Positions 51,954-60,507 of a stretch of DNA of 64,000 bases are shown piece after piece. Made by a program: the position numbers and the translations under genes. The DNA is from Bacteroidota bacterium (lineage in GTDB: Bacteria; Bacteroidota; Bacteroidia; UBA7662; CANHCV01): assembly GCA_947501265.1 (NCBI GenBank), contig CANMVY010000001.1:310001-374000 (forward strand), in the 5' to 3' direction. The first letter of the stretch is position 1. Each line of letters begins with the position of its first letter. Below the pieces are notes generated by a model. It had not been told where the DNA came from, searched no databases, and saw nothing but the letters and a program-made list of their open reading frames with translations.

Positions 51954-52517
51954 ATGAACGAAGAAGTACAGATTTATTTGGATGAAACCAAGGAGAGCAT
52001 GGAAAAAGCCTTGGCTCACTTGAGTTATGAATTGGGAAAAATTCGCGCCGGAAAAGCATCCACTGCGATGTTGGAAGGCGTAATGGTAGACTACTACGGT
52101 GCTCCTACCCCCCTGAATCAGGTTGCCAACGTGAATACACCCGATGCTCGAACCATCATCATCCAACCTTGGGAAAAATCGGTGATTTCGGCCATTGAAC
52201 GTGGAATTATTAATGCCAACCTAGGCCTTGCTCCCACCAACGATGGAATCATCATTCGTCTTACCGTCCCGCCATTGACCGAAGAACGCCGCCGCGAGTT
52301 GGTGAAGAAAACCAAAGGCGAAGGCGAAAATGCCAAAGTTTCCATTCGCAACATTCGCCGAGATGTGAATGCTGGAATCAAAGACCTCCAAAAAGATGGT
52401 TTGCCTGAAGACATGGCCAAAGATGCCGAAACCAAAGTGCAAAACATCACCGATAAACACATCACACGCGTGGATGAATTATTGGTAGAAAAGGAAAAAG
52501 ACATCATGACGGTTTAA
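51954..52517 (+). CDS. frr: Ribosome recycling factor
   Basis: The 187-residue factor splits post-termination ribosomes with EF-G. Family segments are visible: ESMEKALAHLSYELGKIRAGKAS, MVDYYGAPTPLNQVANV, IIIQPWEKSVISAIERGI, LTEERRRELVKKTKGEGENAKVSIRNIRRD, and a helical end VDELLVEKEKDIMTV. It is downstream of pyrH, and the alpha/beta hydrolase starts four bases after its stop. Confidence 0.96.
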   Translation: MNEEVQIYLDETKESMEKALAHLSYELGKIRAGKASTAMLEGVMVDYYGAPTPLNQVANVNTPDARTIIIQPWEKSVISAIERGIINANLGLAPTNDGIIIRLTVPPLTEERRRELVKKTKGEGENAKVSIRNIRRDVNAGIKDLQKDGLPEDMAKDAETKVQNITDKHITRVDELLVEKEKDIMTV

Positions 52518-52521
52518 CCGC

Positions 52522-53307
52522 ATGCTTTTTTACAACGACATTCCTGCTGCCAACGGTTCATCTGAAACGTTGGTGATTCTCCACGGTTTGTTTGGAACCG
52601 GCGATAATTGGATCACACTTGCTCGTCATTGGAGTCAGCACTACCGCATCATTCTTCCCGATGCCCGAAACCATGGCCACAGTTTTCAATCGGATACCTT
52701 CGATTATCCAGCCATGGCCATCGATCTCAAGGAATTGGTGGATCATTTGGGATTAACCCATTTCCATTTGATGGGACACTCCATGGGAGCGAAAACCAGC
52801 ATGTACTATGCCCTCCAATACGGAAATTCGCTCCAATCGCTTGCATTGATCGACATGTCGATTTTCCGAAATCAGCTCGACCACCAAAAAGTGTATTTAC
52901 GCGCCATGGCCGACCTCGATTTGGAGAGCATGAATAGTAGAACGGACGTTGATCAAGCTCTTTCAACCGCCATCCCCGATTTTGGGATTCGTCAGTTTTT
53001 ATTGAAAAGCCTTACCCGAAACGAGCACAAACAATTTGCTTGGAGATTGAATTTGCCTGTTTTTTTAACAACGGTTGATTCCATCGGGGAAGGAATTCCT
53101 GCCGAGGGGACCTTCGATGGCCCAACCTTGTTTTTGCGAGGCGGAAAAAGCGATTACGTGAAAGATTCCGACTGGCCGCTCATTCTGGAGCGTTTCCCCC
53201 AAGCGGAATTGAAAACCATTCCTCAGGCTGGCCACTGGGTTCATGCCGATGCACCTCAAGAATTTTCATCCCTATTTTTACCCTTCATCCAAAAACATTC
53301 GCTGTGA
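52522..53307 (+). CDS. Alpha/beta-fold hydrolase
   Basis: The 261-residue product is an alpha/beta hydrolase close to the YbfF/ABHD11 esterase group. The oxyanion LVILHGLFGTGDNW (about 16-29), LPDARNHGHS, the nucleophile Ser in HLMGHSMGAKTSMY (about 91-97), GPTLFLRGGKSDYV and the catalytic His in AGHWVHADAP are intact. The natural ester or amide substrate is unknown. It is cytoplasmic. Its stop overlaps the rlmD start (GTGA). Confidence 0.88.
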   Translation: MLFYNDIPAANGSSETLVILHGLFGTGDNWITLARHWSQHYRIILPDARNHGHSFQSDTFDYPAMAIDLKELVDHLGLTHFHLMGHSMGAKTSMYYALQYGNSLQSLALIDMSIFRNQLDHQKVYLRAMADLDLESMNSRTDVDQALSTAIPDFGIRQFLLKSLTRNEHKQFAWRLNLPVFLTTVDSIGEGIPAEGTFDGPTLFLRGGKSDYVKDSDWPLILERFPQAELKTIPQAGHWVHADAPQEFSSLFLPFIQKHSL

Positions 53308-54770
53308 GAAGATCCCGCAAAACCCATCCGCCCATCCAAAATTTGGAAATCATTGATGCTGCGAGCGATGGGCGCGGCGTTGGTCGTTCCGAAGGTCAAG
53401 TAGTTTTCGTACCCTACACCGCCCCAGGAGATGTAGTGAATGTGCGAATTGTAGGAGTAAAGAAAAAAATGCTGGAAGGTAAGGTTACCGAATTGGTTAC
53501 ACCTTCACCCAACCGCACCACTCCGGTGTGCCAACATTTCGGAGTTTGCGGCGGATGCAAATGGCAGCACATGGACTATTCGGCCCAAAAGGCTGCCAAA
53601 GAAAAACAAGTTAACGACGTTTTAACCCGAATTTCGGGGCTCACTCTTCCCACGTCGAATCCGTTAATGGGTCCAGAACACGTGTGGAATTACCGCAACA
53701 AAATGGTGTACACCTTTGCCCCTGGACGTTGGCTAACAGACGATATGTTGAAAGAGATCAAGTCTGGTTTTTCAGGAGAAGAAGATCAAAGCGATGCTGT
53801 TCAGCAAGCGATTTATTTGGCCAAAAGCGCTCCTTCCGTAGGTTTCCACGTTCCTGGTCGATTTGATTCGGTGGTACACATTGAAAAATGTCATTTGCAA
53901 GATGCCTTTGCTGATGAGATTCGTTTGTTTCTGCACAACTTTGCTCAGGAGAACGAACTAACGTATCACGATATTCGTGCCCATCAGGGCTTTTTACGAA
54001 ATGTGATGATTCGCAATACCCGATTGGGTGAATGGATGGTGATGGTGGTCTTTGGTGAAAATCAACCCGAGAACATTGAGAAAGTCATGAAGGCTCTTGA
54101 ATCTAAATTTCCAAAAATTGATTCGTTGTTGTACATCATCAATGAAAAGATGAACGACAGTTACGACGATCAACCGGTGCAGGTTTATGCTGGGAAAGAT
54201 TACATTGAAGAAACATTGGGAGATTTTCGATTTCGGATTAGTCCGAAAAGTTTCTTCCAAACGAATACCAGCCAAGCGGAAGTGCTGTATGAAGTGGTAA
54301 AACGGATGGCGGGATTAACGGGGAAAGAGGTGATTTATGACCTTTATGGAGGAACGGGATCGATTGGGATTTTCTTGAGCAAGGAAGCGAAGCGGTTCGT
54401 TGGGGTTGAATACGTTCAAGATGCCGTTGACGATGCATGGAAAAATGCTGCATTGAACGGCATCGAGCACGGCAGTTTTTTCGCTGGTGACATGAAAGAC
54501 GTTTTGAACGACGAATTTCTTGCTACCCACGGAAAGCCCGATGTTTTGATTACCGATCCACCGAGAACGGGCATGCACGTGGACGTGGTTAACAAGATCC
54601 TTGAAATCGAAGCCGAAAAAGTGGTTTATGTGAGTTGTAATCCTGCTACCCAGGCCCGAGATTTGGAACTTTTGGCTCAAAAATATGAGGTCGTTGAATT
54701 GCAACCGGTGGATTTATTCCCTCATACCCACCACGTTGAGAACGTTGCATTATTAATTTTAAAGAAATAG
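53304..54770 (+). CDS. rlmD: 23S rRNA m5U1939 methyltransferase RlmD-like
   Basis: This 488-residue SAM-dependent RNA (uracil-5) methyltransferase has an N-terminal TRAM domain (about 12-72, DGRGVGRSEGQVVFVPYTAPGD). An iron-sulfur Cys set follows (VCQHFGVCGGCKWQHMDY, CHLQ), then the Rossmann part with SFFQTNTSQAEVLYE, IYDLYGGTGSIGIFL and DPPRTGM. The catalytic Cys lies in YVSCNPATQARDL. It starts with GTG at 53304. The exact target base (U1939, U747 or U54) cannot be proved by sequence, and RlmD or RlmCD are the usual names. It is translationally coupled to the hydrolase. Confidence 0.85.
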   Translation: MRRSRKTHPPIQNLEIIDAASDGRGVGRSEGQVVFVPYTAPGDVVNVRIVGVKKKMLEGKVTELVTPSPNRTTPVCQHFGVCGGCKWQHMDYSAQKAAKEKQVNDVLTRISGLTLPTSNPLMGPEHVWNYRNKMVYTFAPGRWLTDDMLKEIKSGFSGEEDQSDAVQQAIYLAKSAPSVGFHVPGRFDSVVHIEKCHLQDAFADEIRLFLHNFAQENELTYHDIRAHQGFLRNVMIRNTRLGEWMVMVVFGENQPENIEKVMKALESKFPKIDSLLYIINEKMNDSYDDQPVQVYAGKDYIEETLGDFRFRISPKSFFQTNTSQAEVLYEVVKRMAGLTGKEVIYDLYGGTGSIGIFLSKEAKRFVGVEYVQDAVDDAWKNAALNGIEHGSFFAGDMKDVLNDEFLATHGKPDVLITDPPRTGMHVDVVNKILEIEAEKVVYVSCNPATQARDLELLAQKYEVVELQPVDLFPHTHHVENVALLILKK

Positions 54771-54792
54771 TGCAATTATTCGGTTTTGGGTG

Positions 54793-54800
54793 TACCTTTG
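54793..54800 (+). promoter_or_regulatory. -7 element (TACCTTTG) of the cold-shock gene
   Basis: A perfect TAnnTTTG match 64 bases before the ATG at 54865. This implies an untranslated leader of about 60 bases, long for this genome. Confidence 0.6.
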
Positions 54801-54864
54801 ACACGAATAGAAGAGGGAAATTAAATTAGTTCTTTCTCAGACCTACTCAATAATTATTTTTTTA

Positions 54865-55056
54865 ATGAAAACAGGTACAGTAAAGTTTTTTAATCATTCC
54901 AAGGGATTTGGATTTATTAAAGAAGACAACGGCCCAGAAGTGTTTGTACACGTTTCTGGCTGCAAGGAAGAAATTCAAGACAATGACTTGGTAACCTTCG
55001 AGGTCCAAGATGGTCGAAAAGGCTTAAATGCCGTGAATGTTCGACGAGCAGACTAA
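54865..55056 (+). CDS. Cold-shock-domain protein (CspA family)
   Basis: The 63-residue product is a single cold-shock domain with both RNA-binding motifs, KFFNHSKGFGFI (RNP1-like, about 6-17) and VFVHVSG (RNP2, about 26-32). It binds single-stranded RNA or DNA and acts as an RNA chaperone. A promoter box lies 64 bases upstream, so the transcript has a leader that could be temperature-responsive like other csp leaders. A strong bidirectional terminator follows the stop directly. Confidence 0.93.
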   Translation: MKTGTVKFFNHSKGFGFIKEDNGPEVFVHVSGCKEEIQDNDLVTFEVQDGRKGLNAVNVRRAD

Positions 55057-55090
55057 AAAAAAATCCCGCCAAGTGGCGGGATTTTTTTTT
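55055..55090. terminator. Bidirectional terminator between csp and menF
   Basis: Core stem TCCCGCC / GGCGGGA with an AAGT loop, flanked by nine A and nine T, so it serves both converging genes. It touches both stop codons. Confidence 0.88.
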
Positions 55091-56081
55091 ATATCATTTT
55101 TCCTAACGTAGCTGCTTTCATTTCCGTTTCCCGATATTCGGCCTCGGCGTCGGAATCCGACAAAATACCGCAGCCAACGTGCAATCGACATTTCTTTTCT
55201 TGAACTTCCATGCATCGAAGGTTAACGAACAACTCCGATTCTGCCATGGGATCCATCCAACCAAAAAATCCGCTGTAATACCTCCTGAAAGACTTCTCTT
55301 GTTGCTCTAAAAAAGCGTGCGCTTCCTTAGAAGGATAGCCGCAAACGGCTGGAGTAGGATGAAGCGCCTGAATCATTTCCAAGGTTGAACCATCGGTTTT
55401 TCCGAGTAACGTTGTTTTGAGGTGCTCAATGTTTCCGGCATTATCGGTCACGGGGCCAAAAACTTCCATTTCTTTGGCTTGCAATCGGGTAAGTCGGTCC
55501 AGCAAATAGGCCGTTACCAAATGTTGTTCTTTCAATTCTTTGGCTCCCCAATTTCCTTGAGTTCCGGCTACTCGGGTTCCCGCCAACGCCATGGTTTCGA
55601 AACGAATGCCTCGGCGGTGCAGCAGTAATTCGGGAGAAGCTGTAACCCAACTTCCTGAAATTTTACTTTGGAACCAACACACGTTGGCTCGCGGATATTG
55701 CTCGCACAACCGGTCAAACAAACCAATTTCGGGAACTTTGTTCATTTCTACCACCCGAGAGACCACCAATTTTTGAAATTTCCCATTCGAACACATTTCC
55801 TTGATCGACTCCACCCTTTCAACAAAATCGGACATGGATTCAATTCCTCCTTGGCTTTGTGCATTCCCCTGAATTTCTGCTTGCTGAGGAGCCATGGGAA
55901 CTAGGTTTTTGGAGGAAATCCAAATGATGGGGCAGCCTTCACTCGGTTCAAACGGTGCATAAACAAACCCAGGATCTTGGGGAATATCTTCCCACCGATT
56001 CAACCGCAGTTCGGCCCCATCTGGCCACGTGTACCATTGGGAACGCTGTCCGTGGGGGCGATATCCGAGGAAATTTTTCAT
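55089..56081 (-). CDS. menF: Isochorismate synthase (chorismate-binding)
   Basis: The 330-residue product is a chorismate-binding enzyme that makes isochorismate for menaquinone. Family blocks are visible: KFQKLVVSRVVEMNKV, GSWVTASPELLLHRRG, TMALAGTRV, HLKTTLLGKTDG, HPTPAVCGYP and LFVNLRCMEV. It is short compared with TrpE-type members, like other MenF. ATG 56081 overlaps the thioesterase stop, so the pair is coupled. A siderophore or salicylate role (EntC-like) is less likely because no such genes are near. Confidence 0.85.
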   Translation of the reverse strand: MKNFLGYRPHGQRSQWYTWPDGAELRLNRWEDIPQDPGFVYAPFEPSEGCPIIWISSKNLVPMAPQQAEIQGNAQSQGGIESMSDFVERVESIKEMCSNGKFQKLVVSRVVEMNKVPEIGLFDRLCEQYPRANVCWFQSKISGSWVTASPELLLHRRGIRFETMALAGTRVAGTQGNWGAKELKEQHLVTAYLLDRLTRLQAKEMEVFGPVTDNAGNIEHLKTTLLGKTDGSTLEMIQALHPTPAVCGYPSKEAHAFLEQQEKSFRRYYSGFFGWMDPMAESELFVNLRCMEVQEKKCRLHVGCGILSDSDAEAEYRETEMKAATLGKMI

Positions 56082-56491
56082 TTTGTTTCGATGATGGCTA
56101 CGGTAAAACGGGAAATGCACACCAGCTGTTGTTCTTCGTCGTGAATTTTAATTTCCCAAATGTGGGTGATTCGCCCACGATGCAGTAAAATTCCGGTTCC
56201 AGTAACCCATCCACTACGAGCAGCTCGAATGTGGTTGGCGTTGATTTCTAATCCGACGGCCAATTTACCTTCGTCTTTCACCAACAAATAAGAACCCAAA
56301 GATCCGATGGTTTCGGCCAACGCCATGGATGCGCCTCCGTGCAAACGACCGAACGGCTGCATGGTTCGATGATCAACGGGCATGCGGGCTACGATGAAGC
56401 CGGGGGTTAAATCCAAATATTCGATGCCCAAATGGCCAACCAACGAATTTTCGCCCCGCAATTGGGCCTCGGTTATGTCTTTTTTATCCAT
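56078..56491 (-). CDS. PaaI-type hotdog thioesterase (candidate DHNA-CoA thioesterase)
   Basis: This 137-residue hotdog-fold protein has the family core LGIEYLDLTPGFIVARMPVD, QPFGRLHGGASMALAETIGS and GLEINANHIRAARSGWV. The HGG turn and the Glu of AETIG are the usual active-site elements. Placed directly before menF in one overlapping operon, it is a good candidate for the 1,4-dihydroxy-2-naphthoyl-CoA thioesterase step of menaquinone synthesis. This role is an inference from the neighbour. I use ATG 56491, because the frame starts with a TTG at 56497 and a TAATTTTG box sits just upstream. Confidence 0.85.
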   Translation of the reverse strand: MDKKDITEAQLRGENSLVGHLGIEYLDLTPGFIVARMPVDHRTMQPFGRLHGGASMALAETIGSLGSYLLVKDEGKLAVGLEINANHIRAARSGWVTGTGILLHRGRITHIWEIKIHDEEQQLVCISRFTVAIIETK

Positions 56492-56499
56492 GATCAATG

Positions 56500-56507
56500 C
56501 AAAATTA
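56500..56507 (-). promoter_or_regulatory. -7 element (TAATTTTG) of the thioesterase-menF operon
   Basis: A perfect TAnnTTTG match overlapping the stop codon of the BtuF-like gene, eight bases before ATG 56491. Confidence 0.55.
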
Positions 56508-57209
56508 CAACAACTCCTCTACCCACTTCATGCGTTCTCCGTACCAACTGAATTTTTCTCCATCCACCAACTCGACCTTCGACCAAGGAAACATGGCCTC
56601 CACTTCGGCAAAGTGTTTTTCTGAAAACGGATAAGGTTCACTGGAAAGAAAAACGCGTTTCGGGAAGATTTTTCCCATAAAATCGATGGAGATTTCGGGA
56701 TAACGATCCCAATCTTGAAGAACGTTGGAATACCCTAAACGATTTAACACCGAGCTGATGTACGTGTCGCCTCCGGCGCCCATCCATGGTTTCTTCCAGA
56801 TGAGGTACAACACCGATTCTCCATTACCGGGCTTCGACAGTTGCTCCCAAAGGGATTCGAGTTCGTTGGCCCGGACTTCCGATTTCTCAAAAAATTGGGC
56901 TAAACGACGCATTTCCGAGAACGCTTCTTCCACCGATGATATTTCAGTGACGAACACTTTGGAGAACTCAGAAATCGCTTTGGCATCCTCTTCCCGATTT
57001 TCTTCTTTGTTCATGATCACCACCGTAGAATTCAAGGATCGAATTCGGTCGATGTTCGGGTTTTTCGTTCCTCCTACCTTGATTTTTTCTTGAAGTAACG
57101 AAGGAGGATGCACACAAAATGTGGTGATTCCCACCAACTCTTCCTCCAAACCCAGAGCCACCAACCATTCGGTGAGGGAAGGAACCAATGAAACGATGCG
57201 GTGTTTCAC
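56505..57209 (-). CDS. BtuF-like helical-backbone metal-receptor protein without signal peptide
   Basis: The 234-residue product has the helical-backbone metal receptor fold of BtuF/FhuD proteins. Marks are RIVSLVPSLTEWLVALGLEEELVGIT, VGGTKNPNIDRIRSLNSTVVIMNKEENR, VLYLIWKKPWMGAGGDTYISSVL and LSSEPYPF. Members bind cobalamin, heme or siderophores for ABC import. This one starts at Met with no hydrophobic signal, which is odd for a periplasmic receptor, and no permease or ATPase is nearby. It lies four bases after the CBS gene. Binding of a corrinoid is possible but unproven. Confidence 0.8.
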   Translation of the reverse strand: MKHRIVSLVPSLTEWLVALGLEEELVGITTFCVHPPSLLQEKIKVGGTKNPNIDRIRSLNSTVVIMNKEENREEDAKAISEFSKVFVTEISSVEEAFSEMRRLAQFFEKSEVRANELESLWEQLSKPGNGESVLYLIWKKPWMGAGGDTYISSVLNRLGYSNVLQDWDRYPEISIDFMGKIFPKRVFLSSEPYPFSEKHFAEVEAMFPWSKVELVDGEKFSWYGERMKWVEELL

Positions 57210-57213
57210 CGAA

Positions 57214-58566
57214 TTACTTACGGATGGAAGCGATTAAATCTTGCTTAGTAATGATGTGGAGCTTTCCATGATGGTCTGACATCAATACCGCTGGTGCCGA
57301 TTTCATTTTTTCTGCCACTTCTTCTACCGTAGCATTTCCTTCTACTTGAGGAAGGGCCGCGCCCATCACTTCATCCACCCTTTTTAAGGTCGTTGAAGTA
57401 TCGGCAATGATGGAAGAAAACAACGAAGCTTCATCCAAAACTCCCACGCAGCGATCGTTCTCCATCACCGGGATTTGAGAAATGCCGTGCTTGGTCATGT
57501 TGTTCAAGGCCGTGCTGAGGCGATCGTGAGGATGCGCTGTTACCAACGGCAAATTCAAATGTCCTTCGATCAAATTGATCGCACGGGTTGGCGTTAAAAA
57601 TCCACGCTCGCGCATCCAATCATCGTTGTACACTTTTCCAACGTAACGACTTCCGTGATCGTGGAAAAGAACCACCACGACATCGTCCTTGGTCAATTGA
57701 TCTTTCATTTGACGGAGACCTTGAAAGGCAGAACCGCAAGAATATCCAAGGAACAAACCTTCTTTCTTGGCGATTTCGCGGGTCATGAGTGCGCCGTCTT
57801 TATCGGTTACTTTCTCGAAATGATCAATTGTATCGAAATCAACGTTGGCTGGAAGAATATCTTCTCCAATGCCTTCGGTGATGTAACTGTAAATTTCATT
57901 TTCATCGAAAATTCCTGTTTCCTTGTACTTTTTGAATACGGAACCATAGGTATCGATGCCCCAAATTTTGATGTTCGGATTTTTTTCTTTCAGGTACTTA
58001 CCTACCCCACTGATGGTTCCACCCGTTCCAACGCCAACCACAAAATGGGTAATTTTCCCTTCGGTTTGTTCCCAAATTTCAGGGCCGGTAGTTTCGTAAT
58101 GGGCTTTCCAATTGGATAAGTTATCGTACTGATTGGGATAATAGGAATTAGGAATTTCTTTGTTGAGGCGTTTGGCTACAGAGTAATAAGAATCGGGATG
58201 CTCTGGACCAACGTTGGTTGGACAAACGATCACCTCGGCTCCTACGGCACGAAGAATGTCCATTTTTTCCTTGGATTGTTTGTCGTTCATCGTACAAATC
58301 AATCGATATCCTTTTACGATGGCAGCGAGGGCCAAACCCATTCCTGTATTTCCGGAAGTTCCTTCGATGATGGTACTACCTGGTTTCAACAAGCCGGCGG
58401 CCTCGGCATCCTCGATCATTTTCAACGCCATGCGATCTTTCACCGATTGACCGGGATTGAAGTATTCGACCTTGGCTAAAACGGTTGCTGGGATATCTTC
58501 AACCACTTTATTCAGTTGAATCATGGGAGTGTTGCCAATGGCTTCAAGGATATTTTTGTACCACAT
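57214..58566 (-). CDS. Cystathionine beta-synthase with CBS domains
   Basis: This 450-residue PLP enzyme has the fold-type II catalytic domain (about 1-325) with the Schiff-base Lys43 in NPGQSVKDRMA, GTSGNTGMGLA (about 69-79), GTGGTISGVGKYL and SCGSAFQGL. A C-terminal Bateman pair of CBS domains (about 335-450) follows. It condenses serine and homocysteine to cystathionine or makes cysteine from activated serine. The extra CBS pair argues for the former. A TATTTTTG box precedes it (58591-58584, minus). The BtuF-like gene follows directly. Confidence 0.88.
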   Translation of the reverse strand: MWYKNILEAIGNTPMIQLNKVVEDIPATVLAKVEYFNPGQSVKDRMALKMIEDAEAAGLLKPGSTIIEGTSGNTGMGLALAAIVKGYRLICTMNDKQSKEKMDILRAVGAEVIVCPTNVGPEHPDSYYSVAKRLNKEIPNSYYPNQYDNLSNWKAHYETTGPEIWEQTEGKITHFVVGVGTGGTISGVGKYLKEKNPNIKIWGIDTYGSVFKKYKETGIFDENEIYSYITEGIGEDILPANVDFDTIDHFEKVTDKDGALMTREIAKKEGLFLGYSCGSAFQGLRQMKDQLTKDDVVVVLFHDHGSRYVGKVYNDDWMRERGFLTPTRAINLIEGHLNLPLVTAHPHDRLSTALNNMTKHGISQIPVMENDRCVGVLDEASLFSSIIADTSTTLKRVDEVMGAALPQVEGNATVEEVAEKMKSAPAVLMSDHHGKLHIITKQDLIASIRK

Positions 58567-58583
58567 AGTTGTAAAAGTTATTG

Positions 58584-58591
58584 CAAAAATA
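58584..58591 (-). promoter_or_regulatory. -7 element (TATTTTTG) of the cystathionine beta-synthase gene
   Basis: A perfect TAnnTTTG match on the minus strand, 17 bases before ATG 58566. Confidence 0.55.
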
Positions 58592-58639
58592 GGGAGAATT
58601 TAGGGAGAAACCGTTGGAAAAGTAAAACGGAACGGCGGA

Positions 58640-59191
58640 TTATTGCAGGGTCTTCCACTTTTTCCATCCGCTGAAAGCGAGAAGGGTAAAAATAGCAAAC
58701 TGGATGGCCACGAAAGGAGCTCCTTTGTAGGCGTAAAGGGGAATAGAAATCAAGTCCAGTGCGATCCACCAAATCCATTGCTCGGTCGCTTTTTTGGCCA
58801 TCAGGACCATTGCACTAACGGAAGCCGCCGAAACCAAGGCATCAGCCAGTGGAACGGTGCTGGTGGTGAACCGTTGAAGGATGACATAGAAAAGGATGAA
58901 AAATCCGAAAAATAAACCCCATGAAAGTTGCTTTTCTTTCAGAGTCCAGGAATGGATGGAAACTTCTTTTTCGGGTTTTCCCCACATCCACCATCCCCAA
59001 ATGCTCATGAGTGCGAAGTAGATGTTGATGCTGCCATCGGCAAACAGTCCCCAATCGGCAAAGCAGAGGTAGGCTTGGATGGATACGCCCAGGAATCCGG
59101 TGGGGTACGCCCAAATGTTGGCTTTCCGGGCGAAAAAAACCGATGCCAGGTTGAGCAGAACCGAAATGATTTCGAGGAATCCGGGCATCAA
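58640..59191 (-). CDS. pnuC: Nicotinamide riboside transporter PnuC-like
   Basis: The 183-residue product is a small integral membrane protein with about six hydrophobic helices. PnuC family segments are visible: FARKANIWAYPTGFLGVSIQAYLC, WGLFADGSINIYFALMSIWGWWMW, EQWIWWIALDLISIPLYAYKG and FTLLAFSGWKKW. The tryptophan-rich substrate path is present. It exchanges nicotinamide riboside (or, in PnuT-like relatives, thiamine) across the inner membrane. Its start overlaps the murF stop by four bases. Confidence 0.9.
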   Translation of the reverse strand: MMPGFLEIISVLLNLASVFFARKANIWAYPTGFLGVSIQAYLCFADWGLFADGSINIYFALMSIWGWWMWGKPEKEVSIHSWTLKEKQLSWGLFFGFFILFYVILQRFTTSTVPLADALVSAASVSAMVLMAKKATEQWIWWIALDLISIPLYAYKGAPFVAIQFAIFTLLAFSGWKKWKTLQ

Positions 59192-60495
59192 GCTTCGTCC
59201 AGAAATTTTTCTACAGCAATTCCTCGGGAGCCTTTGAACAGCATCCAGCCGCCGGTGTAATCGGTTAATTTTTTGGAAGAGCGCAGGGCGGCCACGTTTT
59301 CAAATCCGAACATATTCGGGCCAAAGTTGGGTTGTTGTTTCAGCATAGCAGGACCCACAAGCCACACCTCGGAAAAATTCATGCGTTTCACTTTTTCAAC
59401 GATGGAGTAGTGTTCGGCTTCTTCGTGCGGCCCCAACTCCAACATATCGCCCAAAACAACAATTTTCAGGTCGGATTGGATGTTTTTCTCGAAGTTATCA
59501 AGGGCGAGTTCCATGCTGGAAGGATTGGCATTGTAGGCGTCAAGCAGCAAATGAACGCCCTCTTTTTCGAGGTATTGACTTCGGTTATTGGAAGGAGAAT
59601 ATCCCGAGAGTGCCTTTTCCATCATTCCAAAATTCACTCCGTAATATTTGCCAACCGTTGCAGCCGCCAAAAGGTTGTAAAAATTGTAATGGCCGATGAG
59701 TTGGGAAATAACTTCTGGATCGTTGGGATCGGGAGGGAGGGAGAAATTCCATCGGAATCGCACGGTAGGATCGGCGGCAATGAATTCACCAATAACGTCG
59801 CAATCCTCGGAAGTTCCATAAAAAAATGCGTTGGAATCGTTCCCGGAACGCCCGGCGAGCAGGGCATCATCTTTCAAAACAAACTTGGTTCCTTGGTGCA
59901 CATTGAGGTAATCGAACAAAGCTCCTTCCTCTTCTACCACGGCTTCAAACGAACCGAATCCTTCGAGGTGTTCTTTCCCGAGGGAAGTGAGGAGTCCGGA
60001 AGTTGGGCGTCCGATTTCGCAGAGAACTTGAAGTTCACCGGGATGGTTGGAGCCCATTTCGAGCACCAAAATTTCGGTTTGAGGAGGTGTTGAGAGGATG
60101 GTTAGCGGCAAGCCGATGTGGTTATTGAAATTGCCGGGAGTGGAATGAACGCGGAAACGCTGTTGAAGAACGGCCGTTACGAGTTCTTTGGTGGTGGTTT
60201 TTCCGTTGGATCCCGCGATGCCGACCACGGGAATGTTCAGGTGTTGGCGATGTTCGCGGGCAAGGTCTTGGAGGGCGATGGTGGTATCGGCCACCCATAC
60301 GCATTGGGGATGATTTTTGAGATCTTCGCGGGAGGTGAGGGCCATTCCGGCGCCTTGTTGAAGAACATCGAGAACAAATGCATTGGCATCAAATCGCTCT
60401 CCCTGAAGGGCCACGAAAAGGGCGCCGGGGATGGGGTTTCGACTATCGGTAAATACGCGTTGGTTGCAATGGAGATAGGCCTGGTACATGTTCAT
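59188..60495 (-). CDS. murF: UDP-MurNAc-tripeptide--D-Ala-D-Ala ligase
   Basis: The 435-residue Mur ligase adds D-Ala-D-Ala to UDP-MurNAc-tripeptide in cell-wall synthesis. Seen are the N-terminal uridine-binding domain (SRNPIPGALFVALQGERFDANAF), the P-loop GIAGSNGKTTTKELV (about 92-106), VLEMGSNHPGE, a HYNFYNLLAAATVGKYYG linker, the LLDAYNANPSSMELAL block and VVLGDMLELG. The length is normal. A perfect TACCTTTG box four bases before the start suggests a leaderless mRNA. pnuC is coupled downstream. No other mur gene is in the window. Confidence 0.94.
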   Translation of the reverse strand: MNMYQAYLHCNQRVFTDSRNPIPGALFVALQGERFDANAFVLDVLQQGAGMALTSREDLKNHPQCVWVADTTIALQDLAREHRQHLNIPVVGIAGSNGKTTTKELVTAVLQQRFRVHSTPGNFNNHIGLPLTILSTPPQTEILVLEMGSNHPGELQVLCEIGRPTSGLLTSLGKEHLEGFGSFEAVVEEEGALFDYLNVHQGTKFVLKDDALLAGRSGNDSNAFFYGTSEDCDVIGEFIAADPTVRFRWNFSLPPDPNDPEVISQLIGHYNFYNLLAAATVGKYYGVNFGMMEKALSGYSPSNNRSQYLEKEGVHLLLDAYNANPSSMELALDNFEKNIQSDLKIVVLGDMLELGPHEEAEHYSIVEKVKRMNFSEVWLVGPAMLKQQPNFGPNMFGFENVAALRSSKKLTDYTGGWMLFKGSRGIAVEKFLDEA

Positions 60496-60499
60496 GCAT

Positions 60500-60507
60500 C
60501 AAAGGTA
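60500..60507 (-). promoter_or_regulatory. -7 element (TACCTTTG) four bases before the murF start
   Basis: A perfect TAnnTTTG match on the minus strand followed by ATGC and the murF ATG at 60495. A second in-frame ATG lies at 60489. Confidence 0.6.
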
